Positions 46,387-57,725 of a stretch of DNA of 64,000 nt are shown piece by piece (within the stretch, counting starts at the first letter, position 1; every line of letters starts with the position of its first letter). The DNA is from Artemisia argyi (taxonomy: Eukaryota; Streptophyta; Magnoliopsida; Asterales; Asteraceae): positions 28,349,204-28,413,203 of the forward strand of contig CM060685.1 of NCBI GenBank assembly GCA_030686995.1, given 5' to 3'. The translations under genes were made by a program, and so were the position numbers. A model generated the notes under the pieces. That model worked only from the letters and a program-made list of their open reading frames with translations. It did no database searches and was not told where the DNA came from.

Positions 46387-46400
46387 TTGGCATCAGAGCT
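46387..46400 (+). other. Primer-binding site of the Copia-like element
   Basis: TTGGCATCAGAGC follows the LTR end after one base. The AACA-ATTGG-CATCAGAGC arrangement is typical of plant Copia elements primed by methionine tRNA. Confidence 0.75.
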
Positions 46401-47098
46401 AACCAGGGGCGAATCGTGGTGTTTTGTGGTGTAAAAATGTGTTTTTTGGCGATTTTTCTCGGAAAAAGTACGGTTCTATTGAGTAACAAAGGGTTTTATC
46501 GAGTAAGGGAGCGTATTTTTAGGGAATTATTGAGTAAGGAAGAGTGTTATCGAGTAAGGAACTATAGTTTCGAGTAAGGGTATCAAGTAACCTACTGTAT
46601 CGAGTAAGGCTCCTACATCGAGTAAGCTTTCATTTATTTTGCGAGCTAGCCAGTTAGCGAGCAAGCTAACACTCCTTATCGTCTATTGAGTAAGGATTTT
46701 CTTGCTTTTATCTAGTAAAGGAAACCATACCTCGTTAAAGTTAGGTTATCGACTACCGATACCTCTAAAAAAACCCTAAAACCTCTCTAGCGATCTTGGC
46801 GACTACCGACTACCGACTACCGATACCCTAACACTTTCGATCTTAAACATTACTTGTTTATTCATTTAGGGTTATATTACATACATATTTATTATTGTTT
46901 TTATTCATCGTGGGTCGGTGTAGGGATTTGATTACTTGGTCTGCATTTATTGCCAATTGCTTTTGGTTATATTGCATACATTCTTATATCGCTGCTTAGG
47001 GTTTATAGTGAATCAGTTTTGCTACATGTTCATTCATATTTGATTGTATAATAATTTGTACTACCAGGCCTTCGATGGTGATCAAAGGAAATGAGGGA
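46401..47098 (+). mobile_element. Copia-like leader, interrupted by the Retand element
   Basis: Noncoding leader downstream of the PBS. It contains about ten copies of a TCGAGTAAGG-like motif between 46476 and 46720. A possible gag start (MVIKGNEG) appears at about 47075, just before the interruption at 47099. The rest of the Copia-like element should lie to the right of the window if this is a nested insertion. Confidence 0.5.
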
Positions 47099-47672
47099 TG
47101 TTGTGATTACGCCAAGCTTGGATATAACCTGAAATAAGAAATACTAAAACACTACATTAAGTGATTACGCAGGGGTTGGACCCTGCGAACCACCTCCGGC
47201 GTGTGAATAAGTGATCGGTATAAGAGTTTAAGCGTAAATGTAGTAAAGTCAGGTGAGAGAGATTGCGTACCAGATTTTTCATCGTCCAGGACTATTTATA
47301 GGTGAAGAAAACGGTCCTGGAGTCACATGTTTGAGAGAGATCATGGGGCGTCCCATGATTTGAAGTAACCGCTAGGTTTTAGTGTCCCACTCCTCCTGGT
47401 TTAGCGGGGGAGCTAAAGAGAAAGAGGAGACGTGGGTAAGACTTGGTCTCACCAATATTTGGACTTGGCATCGTTCCGTCCTTAAAACTTATCGAGAGAT
47501 ACCCCGAAGGGCTTAATCCTTCGATTGGAGAATTCCCACTTGGTAACTAGATCATTGATGATTAGTTTTACGCCAAAGAAAGTTTAAGGAGGCTAGCCAG
47601 AGCCTTCGATTATGTAGGTTGCGATCAGACTCGAAGGGGGATCCTTCGAGCTAATCGGAGGGTACATCATCA
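47099..47672 (-). repeat. 3' LTR of the Retand-type element, 574 bp
   Basis: In plus orientation it starts TGTTGTGATTACGCC and ends GGGTACATCATCA; sense ends TGATGATGTACC...AATCACAACA. The assignment rests on the TG/CA ends and the abutting polypurine tract, since the partner LTR is not in view. Confidence 0.65.
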
Positions 47673-47690
47673 AGCCCCCCCCCCCCCCCA
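47673..47690 (-). other. Polypurine tract of the Retand-type element
   Basis: A run of 15 C at 47675-47689 on the plus strand gives a poly-G sense tract two bases before the LTR start. Confidence 0.7.
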
Positions 47691-48152
47691 GTTGAAAGTT
47701 AGATATGCGCACAAGAATATGTGGCTTTCAACTCTATCATCAAGTAAACTAACCGTGTTAGCTCGTAGGACCCTGCAAAAGAAATCTGCGTCGCAAAGTA
47801 CGCATTAAATGCACTTAAATATTACCTAACAACTCGCATTAAGTCTACAGTAGCAATATCCTCGGTAAACAAAAACGTCCATTCGAATTTTAAAAACCCA
47901 TTGGATTCCGGATAGATAAGCAAGACACGTGTATGGTTATGATCAAAAAGAGGAGCGGTATAAATGTTTATCACCTCTAACCCTAAATCATTTTTAAACT
48001 TGCGCCCAAAATTACATTCCAACACTGTGTGCAGATTCCGATCAAAATCTACACACATCATCACGTGTTATGAACCTTCGCAAGAAAAAAGGTAAATTTT
48101 CTCTTCGTCAAGCTATATTTCATCGTAGAAGTAGTATTCTTCGTTAATCAAT
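47691..48152 (+). promoter_or_regulatory. Presumed upstream region of the antisense ORF
   Basis: No ORF on the sense strand of the aORF. It must carry the promoter and 5' untranslated region if the antisense gene is transcribed independently. No clear TATA element can be assigned. Confidence 0.3.
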
Positions 48153-50573
48153 ATGGCCAAAAATAACAAGTTTGTGATTAAAGAACAAAAATGTACTTTA
48201 TCAAAAGATGAATTACGTGCCTTTCTTGAGGATTATCCTATTCCAAAAGAGTTTAAGAGAATGCTCCCTAGTAAAAATCAAACTATATTTGATGCTCTTG
48301 AGGGATATGTAGGTCTGTACACCCATGCGTTTAAGTTGTCAAACTTTAGAATACCAATCTACCCTTTGATTCTAGAGTTTATGCAATACTACCAAGTACA
48401 CATCTCTATGTTCAACCCATTTGGCCTGGCTAAGCTTACAACATTCATTGTGATGTGTAAAGCCTATGGATATGAGCCTACACTGACAGTGCTTAGGGGT
48501 TTTATGAACTTGTACCCGGGTGGGGATTGGTTGACTTTGGCAAAAAGAGGTGACCCTGATGTTCCAACCATACTGTTAAAGCCTTTTACAAACATTACGG
48601 TTTGGAAAGGGAGTTTCTTTTACATTCAAGATACAATAATACCTCCGGAGTACCCTGCTTTAGTGAACAAAGCATACAGGTTTGACAAAAAATGTTTCAA
48701 CGATGAATTACCTTATACTGTTCGAAGGAATCCATTGTACCAGCGTCTTGTTCGCCTTTTAGTGAATGTTCAGTCCTTCCCCGAGCCCATTCTTTACATG
48801 GCTGGTATTGTTGACCATTGGGAGGGTTCCCCCATGAAGCCTGAAATAGTTTGTGATGGAAAAAGTGTGTACACTCTTATTTAAATAAATTTAAACAACT
48901 TATCTGATGATATTTATCTTCTTTCTTTCGTTTTGTAGAAATGTCGGTCCGGAACTTTGTTGTTGCCGATGGTGCCAGAGAGGCGAGCTTCCTTCCAAAG
49001 AACCCTGATGAAGTCAGCTATGGGGTTGGCTCACCCTCCGTTTCAGTTAACAATTAGGAGGACGATGCTCAGATGGTGGAGCCCATAGCTTCTATTCACC
49101 CTTCCAAGCCTGTGAAAGAATCGAAGCCAGTGACCGCAGAGGAGACATCACAGTTGGTGGAAAATGTTGCTGAATCCGATGACCCTCTCTCCGAGGATGA
49201 CAAGGTGAGCATCGTTGGCTCATCGTCTGGCATCGCTGACAGGGTTCGAAAAAGGAAGGGTACGAGTGCCAAAGCAGTAAAGGCTACTCCCAAAAGGAAA
49301 TTGGTGCTACCAACACTTCCCTCCAGGAACACCAGGCAGAAAGGTCAAGTTACCACCAAGAAGGCTGCTGAAGCGTTGGATGAAGACATCAATGGTAAGT
49401 ATACGTGCTATTAATTGAACTAGAATATTTTTACATGCCTATTAATTGATTGTGTATTCCTCAGTTCTTCCTAATACCAAAGAGCTTCCTGATGCTTCGG
49501 CCTGCCATCGTCTTGCTTTGCACATCCCTCCCCCAAGCTGTAAGTCTGTGCTAACCAACATGCCCATTGAGGAGTTGTGCGATCTGCACGACAAGAGTTA
49601 TACAAGACAAGCTGTGCTGGATAATCATCTCAATTCTTGAACAAGGGAGGTGGTGCGGACCCTTGCTTCTGCTAGGGAAAAGATGGACGAGATTTTGTCA
49701 AGAGAAAGGAAGAAGGACCAAGAGTTTGCAGAGGTTCAAGCCAAGTGTGAAGAGGCTTTGAGGGATCTTGAGCAGAATCCCCTTGTTCAAGACCTTCGTT
49801 CTGACATCGTAGACTTGGAGAAGGATCTAAACAAGGTGAAGACAGAATGTAAGAAGCTCCAAAAAGAGGAAGCAAAGGTTGTAGGGTACAAGGAGGAGAT
49901 TGCTGAGTTGGAGATCAAATGTGGGAGTCTCGAGGAAGAGAGGTCAAAGTTGGGTGAGCTGGAGATCAAGCTACGTGAAGATCTCGATGGCCTCATGCGT
50001 AAGTATAATGCGCTTAAAAAAGATAGGGCTGCTGTTGTCTCGAAGGTCATTCTGTACATAGCCATGGAGTTATATCATAGCGACGAGGTGGGGAAGATGA
50101 TAGGTGATGTTGTTAATGCTGCCATCTATCATGGGAAATGCACTACACTGGAGGAAGTTGCTGTGACTGGCAGGCCTATGGAATTGTCTGAGGTAGCTTA
50201 TTACCGTGCCACTCATAAAGCAGAGTATGATCATGCAAGCAACCTCCTCGCAGCTGCAGAGTACCCCTTCCTTGTTGATGCTACCAAGGATCCAGTGGCC
50301 TCAGTTGAGACACTTCTTTCAAAGAAGTCGCGTAGGGTGAAGCCAACGTCTGTGAGCAGGAAGGATACCCCTGTGAAATTTGCATCTGTGAAAGCAACTC
50401 CTGAGAAGTCCTCATCCTTGAAAGTGGTCATTGAGAAGCCCAATCTCCGGGCAAAGGTTCTGCTGTGCACCCCCTCTCCGAAGACTGATTTAGTAAAAGC
50501 ATCTTCCTCTAGCAAAGCCAGTCCCGAGGCATCCCAGGTTCAACAAGAAAAGCCCAAGTCCCCTGGTAAGTGA
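48153..50573 (+). pseudogene. Antisense ORF (aORF) of Retand-type element, gypsy-type 'transposase' domain protein
   Basis: Three exons fit: 48153-48864, 48939-49394 and 49465-50573, with GT donors (48865; GTAAGT at 49395) and AG acceptors (48938, 49464) that keep phase. Exon 1 (243-residue ORF, MAKNNKFVIKEQKCTL...) has the pattern of the 'putative gypsy type transposon' domain: FxIPIYPLILEFMQYY, LYPGGDWLTLAKR, WKGSFFYI and YRxNPLYQRLVRLL-like blocks. Exon 2 is basic and low-complexity (PKRKLVLP), exon 3 a long coiled coil (about 49650-50060) with a Ser/Lys-rich tail. Two stops break it: TAG at 49055-49057 and TGA at 49638-49640. The protein's role is unknown in the family. It is encoded opposite to gag-pol. 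Confidence 0.75.
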
Positions 50574-51439
50574 AGGCTGCAATTTTCACAGTAATTTGGC
50601 TCCAAGGGTGGTGTGTACCCTTTAAGATAATGTTTATCTATGCTGTGTAGGCTATGGTCTTATGTTCTGAACAATTTACATTTATGTTGCACTTAGACAA
50701 TATTTATCAACTTTTGAGCAGCGGAAAGTATATGATGCGTTTTAGTAATGGTTAAATTTAATGGGTGTGCTCCCATCTTTGCGTATATGTTTTTCTCTTC
50801 ATCGTTAATATACATCCTAAGGCTTAGAACAAGGAGCCTTATTGTGTGTATTTTGAACCAAGATTTTATAGCAATCGTATAATTTAATTGCTGACAGAGG
50901 GTTGCGACCCGCTCTGTCTCCATCCTTTAAGTGCGAAGGGCTTTGCATACCCTAAGACCATTTAGGAAAGTTAATGTGAATTGTGTTGGATGTTTAATAG
51001 CATACAAGACATAGGTATCTTGTACCATCCTTCGAACATTGAACTTGTAATTACTTGGCTGAGTAAATCTTTATTGTTAGATGTAACAAAAGATTCGAGG
51101 GAAACATGTGATATCATTAAGTGGGTAGAGGAGGATTATGTCATTTATACAAATGAACACTAAGACGCCTACCATTAATGCTTTTTTCCCGAAAGAGAAG
51201 AGTTTAATACATAATAAGAAAAAATTGCAAGTCTTGTACGTAGGACTTACGAAGGATATGGCAAGTCATTCGTACGCTGAAGAAGGGTTGCTGATGCGTA
51301 AGCCTCGCTACTTTTGATTTGGAGTTGTTCCACATATTCTTCCTCGAAGTATGTTCCAATAAACTCCCTTGTTTATTATGTTTGCAATTAAACAGGTAGC
51401 ATATTGCTATGAAGCTTGTGATTCGGAGTGTAGAAGGTT
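50574..51439. other. Non-coding interval of the Retand-type element
   Basis: Between the aORF end and RNase H, where an integrase would be expected in this family. I see no HHCC or DDE integrase motif on the minus strand and only short ORFs. Confidence 0.45.
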
Positions 51440-51943
51440 CGTTACTTTGTCGAAGCCTGCTGCTCCGCTCCAAATTTGAGATGTTCTTTTTTTTTATTGT
51501 GTAGGACTGAACGTGTCTTTGAATAACCTATGTGGTGTTTTTCCTTTCGTTTAGCTTGGAAGACTCTTCTGTTGAAGGACATACTCGATTCGCATGTTTC
51601 AGCTGGTTCATTACTTTGTCCTATGAAAGGATCGTTTTCTCCATATTCTATGTCATATTCCTCCAATTCTTTAGCCCATTTGACCATTCTCCGTGTTCCA
51701 TCAGGGTTCAGGAATGCCCTTTCGAATGGCTTATCCGTAAGTACTTTGATGGGGGTGATCCTTGAAATACCTCCGGAGATGTCTTGTGGCGTAAACCAAA
51801 GTTAGGATTAGCTTTTCTGATGCTGTGTAGCTTTGTTCCACGTCTGGTAGAGCCCTGCTAACGAAATATATTGGTATCTGTAAGTGTCTTCTCTCCGCGA
51901 AGAGCATTGCACTGATTTCATCAGGGGACGTTGCTATGTGTAA
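51440..51943 (-). pseudogene. RNase H domain remnant, Retand-type element
   Basis: The sense translation across stops includes PIYFVSRALPDVEQSYT, LTLVYA, PIKVLTDKPFERAFLNP and MVKWAKELEEYDIEYG, the standard order of a Ty3 RNase H domain of the Tat lineage. The usual tether to integrase after IKGQ is replaced by unrelated residues. Stops and a frame break separate it from RT. Confidence 0.7.
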
Positions 51944-52980
51944 TTACAACACTTCTCCTCTCATTTGGAGCACAACCGTTGGCAAGATCTCCATGCAATT
52001 CTTCCATCTTTGGAAGGATGTTTCGGCTCCCTTGTTCCATTGATAGGATATGTTGTTGATGACTTCATTGCGGTTTTTGTAAAGAGATGAAGACCTGTTG
52101 ACACCCTTCGACAAAAATGCCTTTAGTGTTTCCAAATTGTCTTTTAGGTTTTGAATCCTCCCTTGCGTTCTCCGAGTTTGCATCTCTGGGGAGGTTTCTT
52201 CATTGTTTGGATTGGTCCAAATCCTTTGCCTTACTAACGCGCATTCGTTTGACCCTTCCTTTTCAATACCGAAGGAGCACATTATTGGGTTTAGCTTTAG
52301 GTTGATCCTCCTTAGCTGCATGAGGGTTTCTTCGACATCATGAAGGAGATCTTCTTTTGTCTTGCTTTGCGTGACTAAGTATCCTTCGCAAATTCTCAGG
52401 TTCCTCCCTATCTGTTTCTCGAAGACCCTTCGAATCAGCCTATTGTAAGTGGCTTCGGTGTTCCGTAAATCTGAGGGCATTCGTTTGAAGCAGTAGGAGC
52501 TTCTGCCTACACGAAAGGCTATATTTTCATCGTCTTCTTTCGCCACCTGTATCTGATGGCATCCCATATTTGTACTAAGGAAGCATTCCCAACGAACTCC
52601 AGGCAGTGGTTGCTGTTCTTCTACCGACAAATAGCTTTCTTTTTGGCAAGCTTTGTTGATGTCTTTGAAGTTAACTTGTATTATCTATTCTCCATTTCAA
52701 CGTTGGGCTGCAATGGGATTAGTAACCCACCGTGGGTTTTCTACCCTTTGGAGTATCCCTGCCGCTATGAGTTTGTCCACTTCTTCCTTAATTACTTTCG
52801 TTCAGGTGTCACCTGATGAGGCTTCTGCTTGACCAGTTTGATGTATTTGGATTCATTGAGCTTGTGTTCGGTGCTAAAAGGCCTGCCGCCAATTGTGAGC
52901 AACCTCGGAACTCCTGTTATGTCTGAATATTTTCCTACAAACACATCTTCATAGGCTTCGAGCAGTTTTTCCAATCTTTC
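51944..52980 (-). pseudogene. Reverse transcriptase remnant, Retand-type element
   Basis: An N-terminal block (MEKLLEAYEDVFVGKYSDITGVP, 52974) precedes EEVDKLIAAGIL and PRWVTNPI in the interval 52630-52790, then the 228-residue frame 52630-51944. That frame holds MGCHQIQVAKEDDENIAF, MPSDLRNTEATYNRLIRRVFEKQIGRNL and SKTKEDLLHDVEETLMQLRRINLKLNP. The catalytic YVDD motif should follow GRNL but reads RICEGY, so both catalytic aspartates are lost. It is clearly inactive. Confidence 0.8.
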
Positions 52981-53189
52981 TCTGAAAGTGGCGGGGAGTC
53001 ACTTCCCCATTTCCACCTATCGTACTGAGTGAGATTGGTCTAGTGCCACATGCTCCTTGGGACCGGAGCGTTCTCTGATGTCCATCGTACACTTTCGATT
53101 ACCTTCTTCCTTATTCTTTTGGGCTTCCTGGTGCTTCCCTTCGTGATAACTAGAGAATATGGTTCCGACACCATTCGCGTTTTGGAATT

Positions 53190-54200
53190 TCACTGTTCAT
53201 GCACCGTAGAGACCACAATGCCCATCTTTTGCTTGGCAGTTCGTCCGATCAACATGTTGTAAGGTGACTTGGATTTTACGATGATAAATTTGAGGGTTTC
53301 GGTTCTCGCAAGCTTTCCACTTCCGAGTGTTACCTCAAGAGGTATTTCTCCCAAGGGCCACGATCGTTCCCCCGAGGAACCTACCAGAGACATTCTTGAC
53401 TCTACTCGTTTGGATCTGATTGTGGGGCTGAGTTTCCTAAAGCAATGTTCGTAGATTAGCTCGCAAGAACTTTCGCAGTCCATATAAACTTTGTTAACCT
53501 CCACATTCGAGACTACGACCTTAATGATCACTGGATCCTTTGAAGGGAATCCTCCTGCTTCGGACAAAAATGTTATTTTCCCTGCATCGTATGTTTCCCT
53601 TTTGGAGGCCTTTCTTTTTAATCGGGAGGAATCCCATTGAACCATTAGGATAGGAGCTTCCTGAGGGGTATTATCCTTTCCTAGTTGCATATCAGTGGCT
53701 TTCTCTTTGCCCTTTCTTATCCCTTTTATGAGATGTGTTAATTGCCCGGATTTTACTGCCTCTTCTATCTGCTTTTTCAGCTCTCGACAGCTGTTTGTTT
53801 CATGACCAAAGTCTTCATGGAAGTGGCAATACTTAGTAGTATCTCTGTTCTTGCTTTTTCCCACCATGCGAGGGGGTGGTTCGAAGGCTTTGGCAGCTTT
53901 CTCTGTCGCTAAAATCTCTCTCGGAGGCTTCGTGAGATTTCCCAATAAACCATGGTTTAGACCCTTGTTGTAGGGAGTAAACTTATTATGGCTTTTGTGT
54001 TTGTTCTTCGGTCCTTCCCACGAAGATGGCTTCGCTCCTTTATTGTTCTCCATCGGAGCCCCATTGGAGATACTTCTTTGGCTTCTATCTACGTGTATGT
54101 TTTTTCCATCAGGCCTTTGTATGTTGCCGGAAGATCTGTGGATAAGAATTCCACAAGATTCCGGTTGCGTAGGCCATGGAAGAAGCCATAAATGCGTTGC
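53190..54200 (-). pseudogene. Gag C-terminus and protease, Retand-type element (5' truncated by Tekay)
   Basis: The frame is open from the Tekay junction to 53190; its first 40 residues (54201-54320) are Tekay LTR and should be discounted. The Gag finger is KYCHFHEDFGHETNSCRELK, spacing CX2HX4HX4C, followed by a basic KGIRKGKEK stretch. The protease region (IIKVVVSNVEVNKVYMDCESSCELIYE) has DCES where the active DTGS/DTGA is expected, so it is probably dead. The N-terminal half of Gag should lie to the right of the window, beyond the nested Tekay. Confidence 0.78.
54196..54200. repeat. Probable left target-site duplication of old Tekay (GTTGC)
   Basis: The 5 bp before the LTR start TGTAACACCC. 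The matching copy would be outside the window, so it cannot be confirmed here. Confidence 0.4.
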
Positions 54201-57200
54201 TGTAACACCCCCAAAATTTGGTACAGCGGAAGACTCAACAAGCTTTCGGGGTGCTACGGGGATTGGTATCCATTCAAAGTCATGAAAGAACAAGATAAAG
54301 TAAACATAAGAAAAACACAACCAAACCGGGTTTTAAAGTTTACATTTATCCCAAAATCATCCAAAGTCAGGCCCAAAAGAAATAAATATAGGTCCACAAT
54401 AGTTATCAGAGTTTTAGAAATATAGATCCATAACCGGTGCCAATGCCAAGCCTCCAATCCCAAGCATCCGCAGAGCATCACTTAATTACCTGAGAAAACG
54501 TGCTAAAAGTCAGCTTTCGCTGGTGAGATCATAGGTTTAGGTTCTTAATTCAATATAGTGGACATATACGCAAAACGCTTGCTAGCTAGACTAGGGCTCA
54601 ATCATCCAACCAAAATAATCCAACCAAAATAATCCAACCAAATCAAATCCAACCAAATCAAATCATCCCTATAGGTGCACGCTATAGCTCAAATCAATCC
54701 AATCAATAGCTTACCTAGCTCAAGTCTAGGCCTCGCTCTATAATCAATCCAATAGCTTACCTAGTTCGGGGACTAGGCCTCGCTCAACAACCAAACCAAT
54801 AGCTTACCTAGATCTAGTCTAGGCCTCGCTCTATAACCAAATCAAATAGCTTACCTAGTTCGGGGACTAGGCCTCGCTCAACAACCAAATCAATAGCTTA
54901 CCTAGATCAAGTCTAGGCCTCGCTCTATAACCAAATCAAATAGCTTACCTAGATCTAGTCTAGGCCTCGCTCTACCTAGTTCTATAAGCATAGCAAGTTT
55001 TGAAATCAAAAAGCGATAATAGTCCACATAAAACATTTGCACGTTTCTCACCCCAAGTATTGAAAACAAAGTTCAAGAGTAAAAAGTGGGGCTATGACTC
55101 ACCTCAAGTCCAGAAATCCTCAAAAGAAACGATAGAAGAAAGACGTAAGTAATCTCAAGCAACTCACGTAACGGCAACTACTGACTCGGCACTTCCTAAC
55201 AATATTAAACCCGTTCAGAAATCATTTCCTCAAAATCAAATATTCCCATTCCCGATCGTAATTCATTTTACTTTCCAAAATTATCCATTTCTCGAGTTTA
55301 CTTCATATTCATTTGAAATTCGACGTTTGGTATCCATACGGGTGGAGGGTCGACACAGCACAAACCAAAAAGCCTCAACAAAGAACGATAATAAGACAAC
55401 TACAGGTCTAACGTTAGCCCAATATATTATTTAAATAATTATCGAAGCTTATCAAATCCGTCGATTTGGTAACCTCCCATATTTATTTACGTAATATATC
55501 GTTCCAACATTATACCCAATCTAAAACACATTGCACATAAGTTTCTATTTGGTATATGTCGTAGTCCAATGAATTCCCTATATATATTGTCGAATCGGCC
55601 AAAATTCCACGAGACATATAGTAATTCATTACCCTAAAATATATACCACATCCTATGGGCGTCGTGGGATACGATGCCCATTAATATATCCATTTTATAT
55701 CGTCAAATAACTCGATCTAGAATAAGTCATTCGATATACAAAATGTTTATATTAACCGTCATATATCCGTGACAACACAAAGTCACAATATAAGGCCCAC
55801 TTGGACTTTAAAGACCCAAAAATTCGTACAACTCGATAAGTTTCTAGTTTATAATTAAAATCACGTTTTTAGTTGTTAGTTATTCGACGTAAAGTTTGTC
55901 ATTATATATATATATGGTTATTAGTTATAATAATATCCCGATATTTATTGCACCATTTTCGTAGTGTAATAACTATCGCTTTATTATTATACGTTCACTC
56001 GTGATCGTTTTATTATTAATATACGCATTTATATATATATATATATGTACGTTTAACACGTCTATATACGTATATAAACGATTATATTTTTAATAATATT
56101 ATTACGAGTTTTATTTTTAATATCAACCTTTAAAGATTTATCGAGTCATAGAATTTGGTCCAATGTCCGAGTCATGACCCTCGGCTCATAGTCCAAGTCC
56201 AAACAATAAAACAACCAAGTCATAATAAATAACCAACTCCGTCCACACAATCTCAATCCACGTGCTACAACATGAGGGTCCGACTACGGCACCCGACTAA
56301 TCCTATCTCCGTCATCTAATTACCGTCTCACAATCGGTCCCCAATCCACTTTCGTCAACACATCTCCAAATATACTCATAATCACAAGATACCGCAACGC
56401 GTCCAAATAATAACCAAATGCCCATAATGCAATCACAACAAACATAAATAATATCAAGTAACATATATTGTCCGAAAACCAAATATGCAACGGGTTGAGT
56501 TACCAAGTCAACCCGGGTCAATCATAAGCTCAAAACATGAAACGGGAGCCACACCCGAGACTCATGAGTCCCGGCTAGCTCCTTGAGCTCAACGAACCAA
56601 AACAGCCCCCTTGGGGTGTTCGGCCAACAATACCAACGACCACAAGGGTCAATCCAAGCACAACCAAGTATTACTAAACCATCAAAATGATAACCAACAT
56701 CACAAATCCACAACCGAATCTGAAATTAAAACAAACCGAGAGCACAAGCTCTCGGGTTCACTTCGACCCATCAAAATAAATAACAACCCGGATACCAAAC
56801 TCGATTTAGATCTTGTTTTAGCAAAAACCCACTAGTATTTCGTGTGGTAACCCATAAACCAAACGAGCATCTTTAAATTCGTGACCCAAGGTCACGGTTT
56901 CGCCAAGAAACACGAGTAGGAACTCGTCTCACCTTCGATTCCTCAAGAAAACAACTTGGTAACCTCCAAATAAGAAAAGGATGATGACTTTGGTGATTTA
57001 ACGTGGTGGTTTGAGGGGGGTATTTGAGCGCGTGTGGTAGTAGATCGAAAAGGAAATGAGATGGGGAATAGTTTGGTGGTGGTGGTGCAGTCGTGGGTGA
57101 GGCGGTGGAGCGGCTGTGGCGGCGGCGGCTCAAGGGTGTTAGGGTTTTGAGATGGATAGTATTGAGAGAGAGAGGGAAGAGAGTGAAATGGTAAGAGTGT

Positions 57201-57673
57201 GGTGTGGGTTGGTTGCTTATAACCGGACCACAAGGACGATTTTTTTTAAAAAAAATTTTGTTTTTATTATTAGTAGAAATAATATGGAGAGTGTAGTGGG
57301 CTAATCAGCCCCAAGTGAACACACGGGCCAAACCCGAAACCTTTAATAACCAATTCACTTTTTCCAACCGAACCCGTTCCAAAAATAATAAAACATCCGA
57401 ATTCCGTAAAAATATAAATAAATTGTTAGGTTAACCTAGTGCCGAAGTCAAAGTAGTGCCAACAATAACGATCTCAAAAATAATAATTCATCACGAACGA
57501 AACGAAACAAACCATAATTAAATAATTAATTCCCATAAGCATCGTACGATTAAATCACGTACCAACATTTGGAAAAATAACTCGTCACAATAAATTTCCA
57601 AAAATTTCCATATTTATTATATAAATGTAATGCGGGTTTTATAAAACGGCTCCCTATTTTGCCAGTTGTCACA
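54201..57673 (-). repeat. 3' LTR of older Tekay, 3473 bp
   Basis: Same termini as the composite element's LTRs (plus strand TGTAACACCC...GTTGTCACA). The ends and the 55656-55680 palindrome are conserved. The interval 54600-54985 is replaced by a different hairpin array, and the long poly-T tract is absent. Confidence 0.9.
54704..54985 (-). repeat. Hairpin minisatellite in older Tekay LTR
   Basis: About six tandem units of roughly 45 bp, alternating two versions. Each contains a CCTAG...CTAGG stem-loop (CCTAGTTCGGGGACTAGG or CCTAGATCTAGTCTAGG) plus CCTCGCTC and AATAGCTTA spacers. Confidence 0.85.
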
Positions 57674-57685
57674 TCCTCCCAGCCT
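57674..57685 (-). other. Polypurine tract of older Tekay
   Basis: Sense GAGGCTGGGAGGA immediately before the LTR. Confidence 0.8.
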
Positions 57686-57725
57686 CAGAAGGAACCCGTC
57701 CCGGGTTTCTCTCGAAATAACCCAT

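Larger units (their letters stand above)
47099..54200 (-). mobile_element. Tat/Retand-type Ty3 element, truncated and nested
   Basis: The left LTR is 47099-47672. Next come a polypurine tract, a plus-strand (antisense) spliced ORF, and on the minus strand RNase H, RT, protease and Gag up to 54200, where the old Tekay is inserted. An antisense ORF between pol and the 3' LTR together with a CX2HX4HX4C Gag finger is the Tat/Retand layout. No integrase was recognised between RNase H and the antisense ORF. The 5' LTR should lie beyond the Tekay, outside the window. Confidence 0.8.

Noticed and set aside
47102..47120. GATTACGCCAAGCTTG matches the lacZ/polylinker region of common cloning vectors, suggesting contamination
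   Set aside because: The match is only 16 bp. It lies at the exact terminus of an LTR, the neighbouring bases are not vector, and GTGATTACGC recurs at 47160 inside the same LTR. Chance similarity is more likely.
54201..54320. N-terminal 40 residues of the Retand Gag ORF as real Gag sequence
   Set aside because: They are encoded by the Tekay LTR end and also appear at the ends of the other Tekay LTRs, so the frame is a junction artefact.
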